Below, piece by piece: positions 1 through 9,061 of a stretch of DNA of 47,439 bases. The DNA comes from Candidatus Kapaibacterium sp. Its GTDB lineage: Bacteria; Bacteroidota; Ignavibacteria; Kapaibacteriales; UBA7675. Where the stretch lies: positions 1 to 47,439 of the forward strand of contig JANQRB010000169.1 of assembly GCA_028284775.1 (NCBI GenBank), given 5' to 3'. A program made the translations under genes and the position numbers. The notes under the pieces were generated by a model, which was not told the origin of the DNA, did no database searches, and saw nothing but the letters and a program-made list of their open reading frames with translations. Position 1 is the stretch's first letter. The number at the start of each line of letters is the position of its first letter.

Positions 1-1419
1 GCGGGAGACCAGTGTGGCAAAGCTGGCGTTAAGGCTGCCGTTTTCAAGGTTCAATGCTGCTCCGGCAGCATTCCGAACGCTCAGAGAGGCTGAAGTGAAG
101 CTGCCGAAAGCACTGCCTTTTATTCCGTCGCCGGCGGGACCCTTGATATCAAAGCCGCGGACGTCATTGTTAAACGCAAGCTGTAAGCCGACGCCGACGC
201 TGTTTGTGAGCACCGGACGCTGTCCGGCGCTGGTAATCGTCTGTCCCTGTATTTCAAGGTCAGCACCCTGTCCGACAACACGTTGACCGTTTAACAGTGT
301 CAGTCCGCCGTCATACGCGCCGCTTCCGCTGTGGAGAAAGATAATATCTCCTGCTCCCGGATGGTCGGAGCCGCCGCCCTGCGCGGAATTAAAAGCAGCC
401 AGCGTGTTAAATGGCGTAGTGAATCGACCATCGCCATTGCTCGCCGCGGCATTGTCGATAAACCAGACCATGTCGCTCACATCGATTTGTACACGGCCCT
501 GGTCGCGGTTGCCGTCCGCGTCTTCGAGGAAGTAGACGAAGCTGTCGCGACCTTCGAATCCGCGTGGCGGATGGTAGTTAAACGCGCCGTTGGCCATTAT
601 GACGAGCTCGCCGCCATGAGTACTCGTGCCGCCGGTGACCGATACGATCTGCAGGCCGGGTTGCCCGTCCGGGTCGTTGTCGTTGCCCAGCAGGCCAGGT
701 GCAGACACCTGCAGTACAACATTGCCGATGGCTGTGTAACTGTCATCGCGAGCCAGCGGAGTCGTGCGGATCGAGCCGGGGACGACAGCGACATTTGCGT
801 CGAGAGCAAGGCTCAGCGAGGCAGCCGTGGCGCACGTCGCGCCGCCATTGGCGATCAGCAGATCGAACTGTCCGTTGTCACCGGGATCGACCTGATTATT
901 GCCATTGCGGTCGTTCAGTAGCGCATCCTGCAGTGAAGCATAGACAGCGGGATTGCCTGTACCGGAACAAACAACAAAAACGTGTGCCGATTCGACGTTG
1001 GGATTGTCATCCCAGAATGCGAATATCTCCACAATATCGCCGTTCTGCAGTGGTGACATCCCGACAGTGGCAACCGTCGTGACGAGTAGTTTATCGATGT
1101 CCGCTCCCACGTTTGCGCGCGCGATATCAAAAGGGCCGCTTTGCTGACTGCGGTTAACACGACGAATTGTCCAGTTCAAAGCATCGCCGGATGAAACGGT
1201 GCTGCCGCGAAAACGCAGGTCTGCTGTCAGCATCGTGCCGCCGCCGCAGAATGCGCTGCCCGTTGTAACGACCTGCATTTCGATCGACGTAATTGTGACC
1301 TGCGCTGAGGTTTCGGGAGCTGCAAACAAGGAAAACAGGCCTGCAAGGCAGACCATCCTGAATGTGAATATGCCCGGACCGATATTACGAATACCAGCCC
1401 GGTTAAGGACTTTACTCAT
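1..1419 (-). CDS. Secreted cadherin-like/beta-helix surface protein (3' end outside window)
   Basis: An uninterrupted frame runs from an ATG at 1419 to the left edge (473 codons, no stop), so the C-terminus is missing. It begins with an export signal whose hydrophobic core is about residues 18-32, ending near ETSAQ. A conserved N-terminal module follows (SAFCGGGTML, LNWTIRR, MSPLQNGDIVEIFAFWDDN). Next is a cadherin/Big_9-like domain at about residues 215-315 (ARDDSYT, GLLGNDNDPDGQ, YFLEDADGNRDQ). The start of a right-handed beta-helix is marked by VWFIDNA, NTLAAF, FLHSGSGAYDGGLTLLNGQ and RPVLTNS. It is a close paralogue of the 1323-residue protein at 37379-41350, and both follow a TPR-LuxR regulator on the same strand. 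The role is probably an extracellular adhesin or repeat protein; the exact function is unknown. The 142-base gap to the regulator shows no clear terminator, so co-transcription is possible. Confidence 0.85.
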   Translation of the reverse strand, partial: MSKVLNRAGIRNIGPGIFTFRMVCLAGLFSLFAAPETSAQVTITSIEMQVVTTGSAFCGGGTMLTADLRFRGSTVSSGDALNWTIRRVNRSQQSGPFDIARANVGADIDKLLVTTVATVGMSPLQNGDIVEIFAFWDDNPNVESAHVFVVCSGTGNPAVYASLQDALLNDRNGNNQVDPGDNGQFDLLIANGGATCATAASLSLALDANVAVVPGSIRTTPLARDDSYTAIGNVVLQVSAPGLLGNDNDPDGQPGLQIVSVTGGTSTHGGELVIMANGAFNYHPPRGFEGRDSFVYFLEDADGNRDQGRVQIDVSDMVWFIDNAAASNGDGRFTTPFNTLAAFNSAQGGGSDHPGAGDIIFLHSGSGAYDGGLTLLNGQRVVGQGADLEIQGQTITSAGQRPVLTNSVGVGLQLAFNNDVRGFDIKGPAGDGIKGSAFGSFTSASLSVRNAAGAALNLENGSLNASFATLVSR

Positions 1420-1561
1420 AGTGCCGCTGTTTAAGGATTGTCCTGATGCGGAGGGTTCAAATATCGCAGATGCCGACGACCCGACGGCCTCTGTGTACGA
1501 ATCAAAGCGAAAATTACGCCCTGAACAGTCTTCGAACACTAACAGTTTATTAGCAGGTTGT

Positions 1562-3244
1562 TTAGTCGCCGCCGTCGGCAAGGAGTTCCGACAGCGCGGC
1601 CTGAATCGACCTTCCCCTCGCAAGCCGGAGTTTGTGGCGGATGTTCTGCCGGTGCCAGTTGATGGCATGGAGCGAAACGTTGAGGGCAGCTGCGATTTCC
1701 TTGCTCTGCATATTGGCGTGCACGAGCTGACACACTTTGATTTCGGCGGGCGTCAGAGGAAGCGCACGATTCAGCAGGATCCGCTGCAACTGCTGTTCTT
1801 CCGACTGCCAGACAATTCCCGATTGCCTGATGACTTCCTCTTCCATCGTCTCGAGTTCCTGCGCGAGCATCTTGCGATCCAATAGCAGTTTGCGTTCGCG
1901 AGCTGCCAGCATCTGCTGTTGATGGTAGGCTTGTTCAAGTTGTGATGCGGCTTCACCTGTTTTGTCGAGCGAGCGATATTGATGATGTAATTGTTCGTGA
2001 ATCGCAATTAACTTTTCGTGATAAGGTCCTTTCTGCGCCAATACAAAGGCCTTTGTTAAGACTCTGATACTTTTGCTCCGCCGACCATCCGCGGCGAGTT
2101 TGGCAGCGAAGTCACATAGTAGATCAATACGTTCATTAATTTTTGCGTCGCCTTCCAGTGCTGCCAGTGAATTTTGCACCATGCGCTCGGCATCGGGTGG
2201 CGGCATGCTGTGCATCGCAATTCTCGCACGCAGCAGCAACAGGTTTGTCGAAGACTCTTTGTCATCAACGCGCCGCAACAGTAACTCACACTCATTGGCG
2301 CAATCCTGCGCAGATGCTATTTGCTCTTGTATCAGATAGATCAGGCCGGCGTTCGTCAGGGCGCCGATCAGCAGACGCGGATTGTCGCAGCGGCGAGCGA
2401 GTGCGGCGCTTTCGCGAAAATAGCGTAAAGCCTCGCCGGGGTTGCCGTCCTGCTTCATGAGAATGCCGATTTCATTTAAGACAGAGGATTCGCCGAAAGC
2501 ATCATGGATCTGTCGGAACAGCCGCAAAGCCTTGCTGTAGTCTTCGATAGCAAGACCGCGCATACCAAGATTTTTGTGGACATTGCCGAGGGACAGCGTT
2601 GTTGCGGCCAGGTGAAGCGTGTTTCCTCCGTCTTCCAGGATGGCAATCGCGCTATGGGCAGTGGCCAATGCCTTACCAAGCAAGCCCAACTTGTTGTAGA
2701 TGTTAATTTGTACCTGCAGGCTGGTTGCGTACTGTCCCATGTGACCGGCGCTGCGGGCGATGGCGATGGCCAGATGCGTGTGTTGCAGCGCCAGCTTAAA
2801 GTCGTCCGAATGAAAGGCAATCGAAGCCAGGCCTTGCCAGGCCGCCGACTGGAGCGAATATATCTTACGCTCTTCGCTGATATGCAAGGCGCGTCGTTCG
2901 TGCTCTTCGGCGGCAGTGTAATTTCCCATTCGACGATTAAGACCAGCCAGAGCATGTTCGACGATTCCCACGCCGGAATGCATCCCGATGGCGGCAAAGC
3001 GTTGACCGGCATCGCCAAGCAGCCTCCCTGCTTTCTCCATTTGCAGCTGATTACTGTAACACAAGCCCTGGATGTGCAGAGCCAGCGCCAGATTGCATTC
3101 ATCGCCGGATGCGCGCGCCTCATCCTCCGCGCGCCGGGCAAGTTTGAGTGATTTTTCCGACTGGTGGTCCATCAACAGCCAGGCATCCCGGTTCAGATCC
3201 GAAGTGCCTTCCATTTTATATCCGCGCCGCGCCTTCGCTGCCAT
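1562..3244 (-). CDS. TPR-repeat transcriptional regulator with C-terminal LuxR-type HTH
   Basis: This 560-residue cytoplasmic protein has tandem TPR-like helical pairs over about residues 20-430. A Lys/Glu-rich coiled coil follows at about 435-490 (LLLDRKMLAQELETMEEEV). The C-terminal GerE/LuxR helix-turn-helix at about 500-550 is marked by LTPAEIKVCQLVHANMQSKE, IAAALNVSLHAINWHRQNIR and HKL. There is no receiver or kinase domain, so the TPR block is presumably the sensing or partner-binding part. The ATG at 3244 is chosen because GAAGAGGAAACAG sits directly upstream. It lies just upstream of a beta-helix protein gene, an arrangement repeated at 37379-43178. The upstream region is shared divergently with the propeller gene at 3800. 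I infer that it controls the adjacent surface gene; nothing in the sequence proves this. Confidence 0.85.
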   Translation of the reverse strand: MAAKARRGYKMEGTSDLNRDAWLLMDHQSEKSLKLARRAEDEARASGDECNLALALHIQGLCYSNQLQMEKAGRLLGDAGQRFAAIGMHSGVGIVEHALAGLNRRMGNYTAAEEHERRALHISEERKIYSLQSAAWQGLASIAFHSDDFKLALQHTHLAIAIARSAGHMGQYATSLQVQINIYNKLGLLGKALATAHSAIAILEDGGNTLHLAATTLSLGNVHKNLGMRGLAIEDYSKALRLFRQIHDAFGESSVLNEIGILMKQDGNPGEALRYFRESAALARRCDNPRLLIGALTNAGLIYLIQEQIASAQDCANECELLLRRVDDKESSTNLLLLRARIAMHSMPPPDAERMVQNSLAALEGDAKINERIDLLCDFAAKLAADGRRSKSIRVLTKAFVLAQKGPYHEKLIAIHEQLHHQYRSLDKTGEAASQLEQAYHQQQMLAARERKLLLDRKMLAQELETMEEEVIRQSGIVWQSEEQQLQRILLNRALPLTPAEIKVCQLVHANMQSKEIAAALNVSLHAINWHRQNIRHKLRLARGRSIQAALSELLADGGD

Positions 3245-3799
3245 TCTGTTTCCTCTTCACCTGACCCGACCTAGTGTAGCGGCCCAAGATAGGAAATTCA
3301 GAATTACAGTCATCTCTGATAATCAAGATATCACATTTTTACTACGGCCGGGTTTAACAGTGTCGATCGATGTCGATTTCAGCCTGACTCGCGATCGTGA
3401 ACCGAAAGAGGCCCAGTGCTGGTTTCGAATTCGATGCGCTCTTCGACTGCCACCATAAAGAATCCGTATGCCAAAAGAAATTCTCCGGGTTTCAACAAAA
3501 ACCTGACAAAGATTCCCGGAGTCAATCATCAATGGCAATGATGAGCCGGGAGGGCGCACTGCGGCACTTATCATACAATGTCGACGCGTGTACATTCATA
3601 AGCAACACTTATACATTACGTAAGCGGTCCGTCCGGCTAATCAAACAAATTACGAGCAGCGGCAGTAGCGGACATCAGCATTATAGCCGCAACAACCACT
3701 GCCGGGCTGTTTGATGTTCTTCCGCTAGCTGTGATTCACACAATTCGACCAGGCACTCCGGTGCCCCTTTACCTGTTAAAAAAATTTGAGGATTACGCT
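3245..3799. other. Divergent intergenic region
   Basis: This 555-base spacer lies between the divergently oriented regulator and the first propeller gene. Small open frames here have no recognisable protein character. It should hold promoters for both directions. The only conserved feature I can point to is the TGTACA element near 3580-3597. The stretch just before 3800 is AT-rich and contains GAGG. Confidence 0.6.
3580..3600 (+). promoter_or_regulatory. Conserved TGTACA-centred upstream element, copy 1
   Basis: The sequence GTCGACGCGTGTACATTC lies with TGTACA at 3589-3594, 211 bases before the ATG at 3800. Very similar blocks occur 212 and 210 bases before the two paralogous genes. The conserved spacing suggests an operator or upstream activating site. 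Simple common ancestry of the flanks is the alternative. Confidence 0.45.
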
Positions 3800-5512
3800 A
3801 TGCTCACCATCTGCGCATTCAGACCCTGTTTCAATCGACTGGCGCTCATCGCCATGTTGCTGTCGACGGCAACAGTCGCCGCACAGGCCCAGTCCAGTTG
3901 GGTGTTCGAAGACTTTTACGGCAATCGGGGCGTCAGCGACTTCGGTATGTGTGTTAAAACAACCGAGGACGGCGGAGCGATCACGATTGGCGCCAGCGAA
4001 TCATTCGGCGCCGCCAATCCGCTCATTCACATCATCCGCGTTGATCCGCTCGGCAATCCCGTATGGGAGAGTACTTATGACCAGCATGCCATTACGCAAG
4101 ATATGTCGATTGCCGTCTGTGACAATGGAGATTTCGTCTGGACGGCCGGCGTCATCCTTCCGGGGCAAACAACATCGGACATCCTTGTCGTCCGGACCGG
4201 GCCCGACGGCAGTCCACTCTGGGCCAGATTAGTAGGAAGAAACAATAACCGGAACGAACGCGCTCATGCAATTCTCGAAGCGCAAAATGGCGATATCGCT
4301 GTTTCCGGCGTCACGGACAACGTAACGAGCAATGGCATGGATTTGCTCGTGAGCCGTTTCGAGCAGGATGGCACGTGGCTGTGGAGTTTTCACTACGGCA
4401 GTGCGGAAGACGACAAAAACCACGGTCTGGTGGAACGCGGCAACGGCAATCTGATCGCTGCCGGAGCTATCAGCGCCGAGGCCGGCGGCTATGATGCCTG
4501 GCTGCTGGAAATCGACCCGGCGGGTAATCCCGGCTGGTCGCACAGTTATGGGCCGAACGACGGCTTCAACGATTGGTTCCTCAATGTTATTGAACATCCG
4601 GCTACGGGTGAATTGTATGCGGTCGGTCATTACCAGCGCCTGAGCGGTTTCGGCAGCAGCCTGATCGTTGCCGTTGATCCAAACAGCGGCACCTTCGTTC
4701 ACACAATTCACTATCGTCACAATCTGGCGGCTGCCAATTTTGAAGCGGCCCGTTCCATTGCCTATGCGCCCGCCGACGATGAATTTGTGGTCTGCGGTCG
4801 ATACCGCACGGCGGCCGGTGTCGTTCAGCCATACACCGCGGCATTTCCGGCTGACCTGTCGACACCCTTATGGATGCTGCGCCGGCAGCAGCCTGAAGCG
4901 GGGACATACAGGAGCATCGACATCACCGACGGGAATCAGGAGTACGACCAGGGCGGCGGCTTCTGGATCGCCGGCTCGGTGTCGGAGGATATGAGCTGGC
5001 CGAGTACGCGACGCTACCATTCGCTGACGCGCAGCAATTGGAAGGGCAAAACCGACTGCGTCGAAGACCTTGATTGGGACTTTGATCCCAGCATGGTCGA
5101 TCGGGCTGTCGATATCGAATTCGATGAAGCCGACGAGGCGGTGGAATTCTCGATCAAGAAGCGCAATGTTAAGTCAGGAAACGAGGTATGTCCGGCTGTT
5201 TGGCTGAATTCCCATGCTAAATCAATAGCGGCGCCAAAAGCCGAAACCAAGGGCCTGCAAGCGCGGCTACATCAATCCGTGCTGCGACGCGGTGATGATC
5301 TGACGCTGAAGTTTGGCGCAAGCGGGATGAAAGTCGCGCGCATTGTCATTACGGATGTTCGCGGACGTGTTTACCACGACGCCGCCTCTTCGATCCGCGG
5401 GGATCAGGAGGTGATCGCAGTTAAGACCAATGGATGGGTGTCAGGTACGTATTATCTACAAATTAGCCTGCGAGACGACGTACAGGCTATGCGTTTTGTT
5501 ATCCGTAACTGA
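3800..5512 (+). CDS. T9SS-sorted secreted beta-propeller protein, paralogue 1
   Basis: This 570-residue protein has a signal peptide (hydrophobic LALIAMLLSTATVAAQAQ, mature start near SSWVFEDFYG). About seven degenerate blades of 50-55 residues follow, each of the type DGG-AxTIG...D-LVVR-GPDGSxLWARLxG, typical of secreted propellers related to delta-60/SBBP repeats. The last 75 or so residues form a T9SS type A sorting domain (ARIVITDVRGRVYHD, GTYYLQIS, MRFVIRN). A longer in-frame start exists at 3731, but the ATG at 3800 is preferred: GAGG lies 8 bases before it, and the same GAGG layout precedes both paralogues and the RHS gene. It should be exported to the periplasm, passed through T9SS and anchored or released at the surface. 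The ligand is unknown. Confidence 0.85.
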   Translation: MLTICAFRPCFNRLALIAMLLSTATVAAQAQSSWVFEDFYGNRGVSDFGMCVKTTEDGGAITIGASESFGAANPLIHIIRVDPLGNPVWESTYDQHAITQDMSIAVCDNGDFVWTAGVILPGQTTSDILVVRTGPDGSPLWARLVGRNNNRNERAHAILEAQNGDIAVSGVTDNVTSNGMDLLVSRFEQDGTWLWSFHYGSAEDDKNHGLVERGNGNLIAAGAISAEAGGYDAWLLEIDPAGNPGWSHSYGPNDGFNDWFLNVIEHPATGELYAVGHYQRLSGFGSSLIVAVDPNSGTFVHTIHYRHNLAAANFEAARSIAYAPADDEFVVCGRYRTAAGVVQPYTAAFPADLSTPLWMLRRQQPEAGTYRSIDITDGNQEYDQGGGFWIAGSVSEDMSWPSTRRYHSLTRSNWKGKTDCVEDLDWDFDPSMVDRAVDIEFDEADEAVEFSIKKRNVKSGNEVCPAVWLNSHAKSIAAPKAETKGLQARLHQSVLRRGDDLTLKFGASGMKVARIVITDVRGRVYHDAASSIRGDQEVIAVKTNGWVSGTYYLQISLRDDVQAMRFVIRN

Positions 5513-5754
5513 GCTGACAATCGGGCCACGAATCAAAGCCGGATCAGAGTTGTGGGAATTACTCGATGATCTCCCTGGGCCCATCCGGCAGCGATGCCGA
5601 GCGATCGAGGCAATTCGTAGATTCATTAACTGCTATAGCAGCAATCCTCGTCTCAGTCGCAGCGACATTCATCGTCGAGTCGGATTGTTTCACGACTAAT
5701 CGATCGGGTCAGCGCAGGATTGCCAGTCTGAGAAAGGTTGGACCGGCGGGCGGC

Positions 5755-5785
5755 GGGTCCGGACGGATACAAGACGTCCGGACCC
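5755..5785. terminator. Perfect 11-bp hairpin, possible terminator
   Basis: GGGTCCGGACG (5755-5765) pairs perfectly with CGTCCGGACCC (5775-5785) around a 9-base loop. It lies 242 bases after the stop of propeller paralogue 1 and just before the TGTACA elements. No T-tract follows on either strand, so it may be a weak terminator, an attenuator or a binding site. Confidence 0.4.
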
Positions 5786-5802
5786 TTACACCTGTGGCTC
5801 AT

Positions 5803-5840
5803 GATCGACACCTGTACACCCAAAGTCGACACTTGTACAA
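5803..5840 (+). promoter_or_regulatory. TGTACA-centred upstream elements, copy 2 (two direct repeats)
   Basis: Two direct repeats, ATCGACACCTGTACA and GTCGACACTTGTACA, start 21 bases apart (TGTACA at 5813 and 5834). The first is 212 bases before the ATG at 6025, matching the position of the element in the other two paralogues. Tandem 21-base spacing, two helical turns, is what a dimeric regulator binding one face would need. Confidence 0.5.
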
Positions 5841-6024
5841 TTCGAACGAGCAGCACCAGCTCAATGCCGCAACTTGACGCCAGGGCAGCACTACCGGGAA
5901 TATCCCCAACCGGTCGCTACGAACACTGCCAGGCGGCTCGCTGCGCTTGTCATTTCTCTTATCCCAATCAATCGGCACGGCATTCCAGCGCCTTGCCCTT
6001 CATTAATTTCCATGAGGTATTTCC

Positions 6025-7746
6025 ATGATCACAAGGCATTCTCACAAGACTGTTTTTTCCCGACTATCGCTACTCGTCCTGCTCACGATTTCTACGACCA
6101 TGGCTGCGCAGGCACAGGCCAGCTGGGTGTTCGAAGACTTCTACGGAAGCCAGGGCGTCAGTGATTTCGGTATGTGTGTTAAAACCACCCATGACGGCGG
6201 AGCGATTACGATCGGCTCCAGCGAGTCATTTGGTCAGGGCTATCCCGTTATTCACGTCATCCGCGTTGACCCGCTCGGCAATCCCGTATGGGAAAACTAC
6301 TATGACCAGAATGCCTTTGTGCGCGATATGTCGATTGCCGAGTGCAGCAACCTCGACCTCGTCTGGACTGCCAGCGTCATAATTCGGGGCCAGCCTGATT
6401 ATGATATTCTGGTGGCACGAACAGAGGCCGACGGAACCTTGTTGTGGGCCAGGCTGGTCGGCTTCGATAACGAACGCGACGAATACGCCAGCGCGATCGT
6501 CGAGACGCAAAACGGTGATATTGCGGTCTCCGGTGTCGCGGCGAATGTTCCGAATCGCGGCCACGAATTGATCGTTGCGCGCTTCGAGCAAGATGGCTCC
6601 TGGCTGTGGAGCGGTCACTATGGCACTGAGGGCAATGACGATAATCACGGCCTGACGGAACACAGCAACGGGAACCTGATTGCCGCCGGCGCGATTGCCG
6701 CCAACGCCGGCGGACAGGATGCCTGGCTGCTGGAAATCGATGCCAACGGTAATCCAGGCTGGTCGCATAGTTATGGACCGGACGATGGATTCCTGGACGG
6801 CTTCCGCAATGTGATTGAACATCCGAGCACCGGCGAGCTGTATGCCGTCGGGAACTACCAGCGCACAAGCGGCTTCGGCAGCGGCTTGATCGTGGCGGTC
6901 AACCCGAACAACGGCGCGGTAGTGCACTCCATTCACTATCGGCACAATCTGGCGGGGTCGGGTCTCGAGACCTGCCGCTCGATCGTCTATGCGCCCGATG
7001 AAGATGAATTTGTAGTCTGCGGACGCTATATCACGCCTAACAGCGTTGTCCAGCCCTACACGGCTGCCTTCCCGCCCGACTTGTCGGCTCCACTCTGGAT
7101 GCTGCGCCGAAATCAATCCGAAGCCGGCGTTTATCGCAGTATCGACCTTACTGACGGCAATCCGGACTATGAGCAGGGCGGCGGCTACTGGATCGCCGGC
7201 TCGGTGTCAGAGGACCAGACCTGGCACAGCCCGCGGCGTTACCACTCGCTTACCCGCACAAACTGGAACGGCAAAACCGACTGTACCCAGGAGCTGGATT
7301 GGGATCTTGACCCCAGCCTGGACGACATCGACCGGGACATCGCTTTTGACGGCGCCGACGAGGCCGTGGAGATCTCGCCCAAGCGCGTTGCAGTCGATTC
7401 CAGGACAGAGGAATGCCCCGGTGTCTGGATTGACTCGCACGCCAAATCCGCTGCGGAGCTTGAAACGCCGCCCGTCATAAACAACAGTATCCTCGCCCGG
7501 CTGCCGCAATCGCCGCTGCGCAGCGGAGAGACGCTCCAGCTGGCGTTAACAAGCACCGACGTCCAAAATGTGCGGATCGTCATAACGGATATTCAGGGTC
7601 GACAATATCATGATGCTCATTATGCGAGCAGCAACTCGCAGACGGTCGTCGATATCAGTACCGATGCCTGGGCCGCCGGTATCTATGTAGTGCAATTGCG
7701 TGTCGCCAATAACATTCAAACACTCCGGGTTCTGCTCCATAATTGA
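6025..7746 (+). CDS. T9SS-sorted secreted beta-propeller protein, paralogue 2
   Basis: This 573-residue protein aligns with paralogues 1 and 3 over its full length. The signal peptide (LSLLVLLTISTTMAAQAQ) is followed by ASWVFEDFYGSQGVSDFGMC. The same blade series follows (WIAGSVSEDQ near the end), then a linker with conserved cysteines (GKTDC, EECPGVW). The type A sorting domain closes the protein (VRIVITDIQGRQYHD, GIYVVQLRV, LRVLLHN). The start is supported by GAGG in CATGAGGTATTTCC just before the ATG. Conserved Cys residues in the blades and linker suggest disulfides in an extracellular protein. The function beyond a surface propeller is not recognisable. Confidence 0.87.
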   Translation: MITRHSHKTVFSRLSLLVLLTISTTMAAQAQASWVFEDFYGSQGVSDFGMCVKTTHDGGAITIGSSESFGQGYPVIHVIRVDPLGNPVWENYYDQNAFVRDMSIAECSNLDLVWTASVIIRGQPDYDILVARTEADGTLLWARLVGFDNERDEYASAIVETQNGDIAVSGVAANVPNRGHELIVARFEQDGSWLWSGHYGTEGNDDNHGLTEHSNGNLIAAGAIAANAGGQDAWLLEIDANGNPGWSHSYGPDDGFLDGFRNVIEHPSTGELYAVGNYQRTSGFGSGLIVAVNPNNGAVVHSIHYRHNLAGSGLETCRSIVYAPDEDEFVVCGRYITPNSVVQPYTAAFPPDLSAPLWMLRRNQSEAGVYRSIDLTDGNPDYEQGGGYWIAGSVSEDQTWHSPRRYHSLTRTNWNGKTDCTQELDWDLDPSLDDIDRDIAFDGADEAVEISPKRVAVDSRTEECPGVWIDSHAKSAAELETPPVINNSILARLPQSPLRSGETLQLALTSTDVQNVRIVITDIQGRQYHDAHYASSNSQTVVDISTDAWAAGIYVVQLRVANNIQTLRVLLHN

Positions 7747-8506
7747 TATGGTTCAGCACGCTTGCCGACGTTTGTTTAATAGACCCGGCGCGTTGAATTG
7801 TTAACAAAGTCCATTCCACATGTCAGCCCAAATTGAAGATACAATGGCAAATGTGTGATGGCCAGCAGATCGAAATCAGTCATAGGCCCCGCGTCTGGCG
7901 TGCCCGGAATGTGCAGCTGCGATAAGCAATCACAGCACAGATTCCGCCGGTCCGATGGAAGCGGGGCCGGATTCAGGCAAGCCGCTCCGGACAAAATGCG
8001 GGCAGCAAATTTCCGATTTTCAGCATTGAAGACGAAACTTGTAGCAGACAGGCCCCGCCTCCTGTGTTAACATGTTACAAAGCAGGTACATTCGGAGGCA
8101 ATCATAGCGGCAAAGGATCTTAACGCTGTAAGTACGGCCTTCATATTACTACACGCAGTTCGTTTGCATTCCTTCTCAAGCGCTGTCACCATCCAAATAA
8201 ATTTAGACAGAAGAGAAGCCGCGCGTGCCGGAGTCGAGACGCAGTAGGGTGGCAGCTCCGCAGCTGGTATCACGAACGGTTCTTCGAAGTGCGACAATGC
8301 GGTCGTCATTACGCGCCAGAGAAGCGGAGGAGTGTGTATTTGGGAGAATCACTTAAGGGCGGACAGGATATCTCGTTAGTGAAGATCTTCGGCGGCGTGC
8401 CTGAGGCTGAGGGTGAAAGGTTGAAGTTGAATATTGTGGTGGCGAAGAGAAGAAGTGTGAATTTCGTTGCGACAACAACTATAATCGGGAATCGGAATTC
8501 GCCGTT

Positions 8507-8682
8507 GGCGTGCCGCCCCTCCTCCACCTCCAAACACTTACCTTGCGATCGGGACACAGACAATCGACTCCCGTTCTTGCTTCTACCAGGGGCGCCAATC
8601 TCTCAGTTATTCCGATCACACATTCCTTCTGCAGAGAACAGTTACAACAATACGAAGGCTTAGCCAAACATCAATAGCGGCG
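8507..8682. repeat. Diverged intergenic repeat, copy A
   Basis: It begins GGCGTGCCGCCCCTCC and ends CCAAACATCAATAGCG. Copy B at 11293-11469 has the same blocks at nearly the same spacing (157 versus 160 bases between end blocks, and a middle TTCCGATC-like block at offset 103 in both). Each copy lies downstream of a propeller paralogue, so it was probably duplicated with the gene or is an old repeat element. Confidence 0.5.
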
Positions 8683-8842
8683 ATGAACACTTTTGCCAAT
8701 ATAAGAGTGAACGTCCCGCCCAGAGTATCTAACGGTCAGATAGACAAAGTTTCTGATTCCGATTCAAAACACCAGCGACGTCATTCCGCCAGCTCTTGCC
8801 AACCAAGTTCACGGAACCGGCAGGCATCACTTATTGCACAAG

Positions 8843-8860
8843 CTCAACGCCTGTACAAGC
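8843..8860 (+). promoter_or_regulatory. TGTACA-centred upstream element, copy 3
   Basis: TCAACGCCTGTACAAGCA has TGTACA at 8852, 210 bases before the ATG at 9062. The flanking CAAAG and AAG-TC-AC-C bases match the paralogue 2 element. A second, looser match (CACAGCTGTACATGG, 8920-8934) lies 135 bases before the start. Confidence 0.45.
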
Positions 8861-9061
8861 AAAGGCCACGCAGGTACATTGCGACGTTGAATTCACAGTC
8901 AAAGCAGGTATGTTAGCGTCACAGCTGTACATGGCAATTGCATCCTCAGATGTTCCCTTACGCGCCGACTGAATTTGTGCCCTTTTTGTTCGACACGCTT
9001 AGTATTAATTAACATGACATTCTAATGTCATTCCATCATTTTGTTTTTTTGAGGTTATCCT

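Larger units (their letters stand above)
5513..6024. other. Spacer between propeller paralogues 1 and 2
   Basis: This 512-base spacer has no convincing gene. It holds a strong hairpin at 5755-5785 and two TGTACA elements at 5803-5840. Small open frames here look like random translation. Confidence 0.6.
7747..9061. other. Long spacer between propeller paralogues 2 and 3
   Basis: This spacer is 1315 bases long. None of the short open frames (for example 8067-8309 minus, 8289-8663 plus) has homologue-like composition or a good start. A diverged repeat at 8507-8682 recurs at 11293-11469 in the next spacer. TGTACA elements lie at 8843-8860 and 8918-8935. The rest shows no recognisable structure and may be decayed coding DNA. 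Confidence 0.55.

Noticed and set aside
8067..8663. Small overlapping frames (80, 84 and 124 codons) in the spacer after paralogue 2
   Set aside because: They overlap on both strands, lack start signals and show no recognisable sequence.
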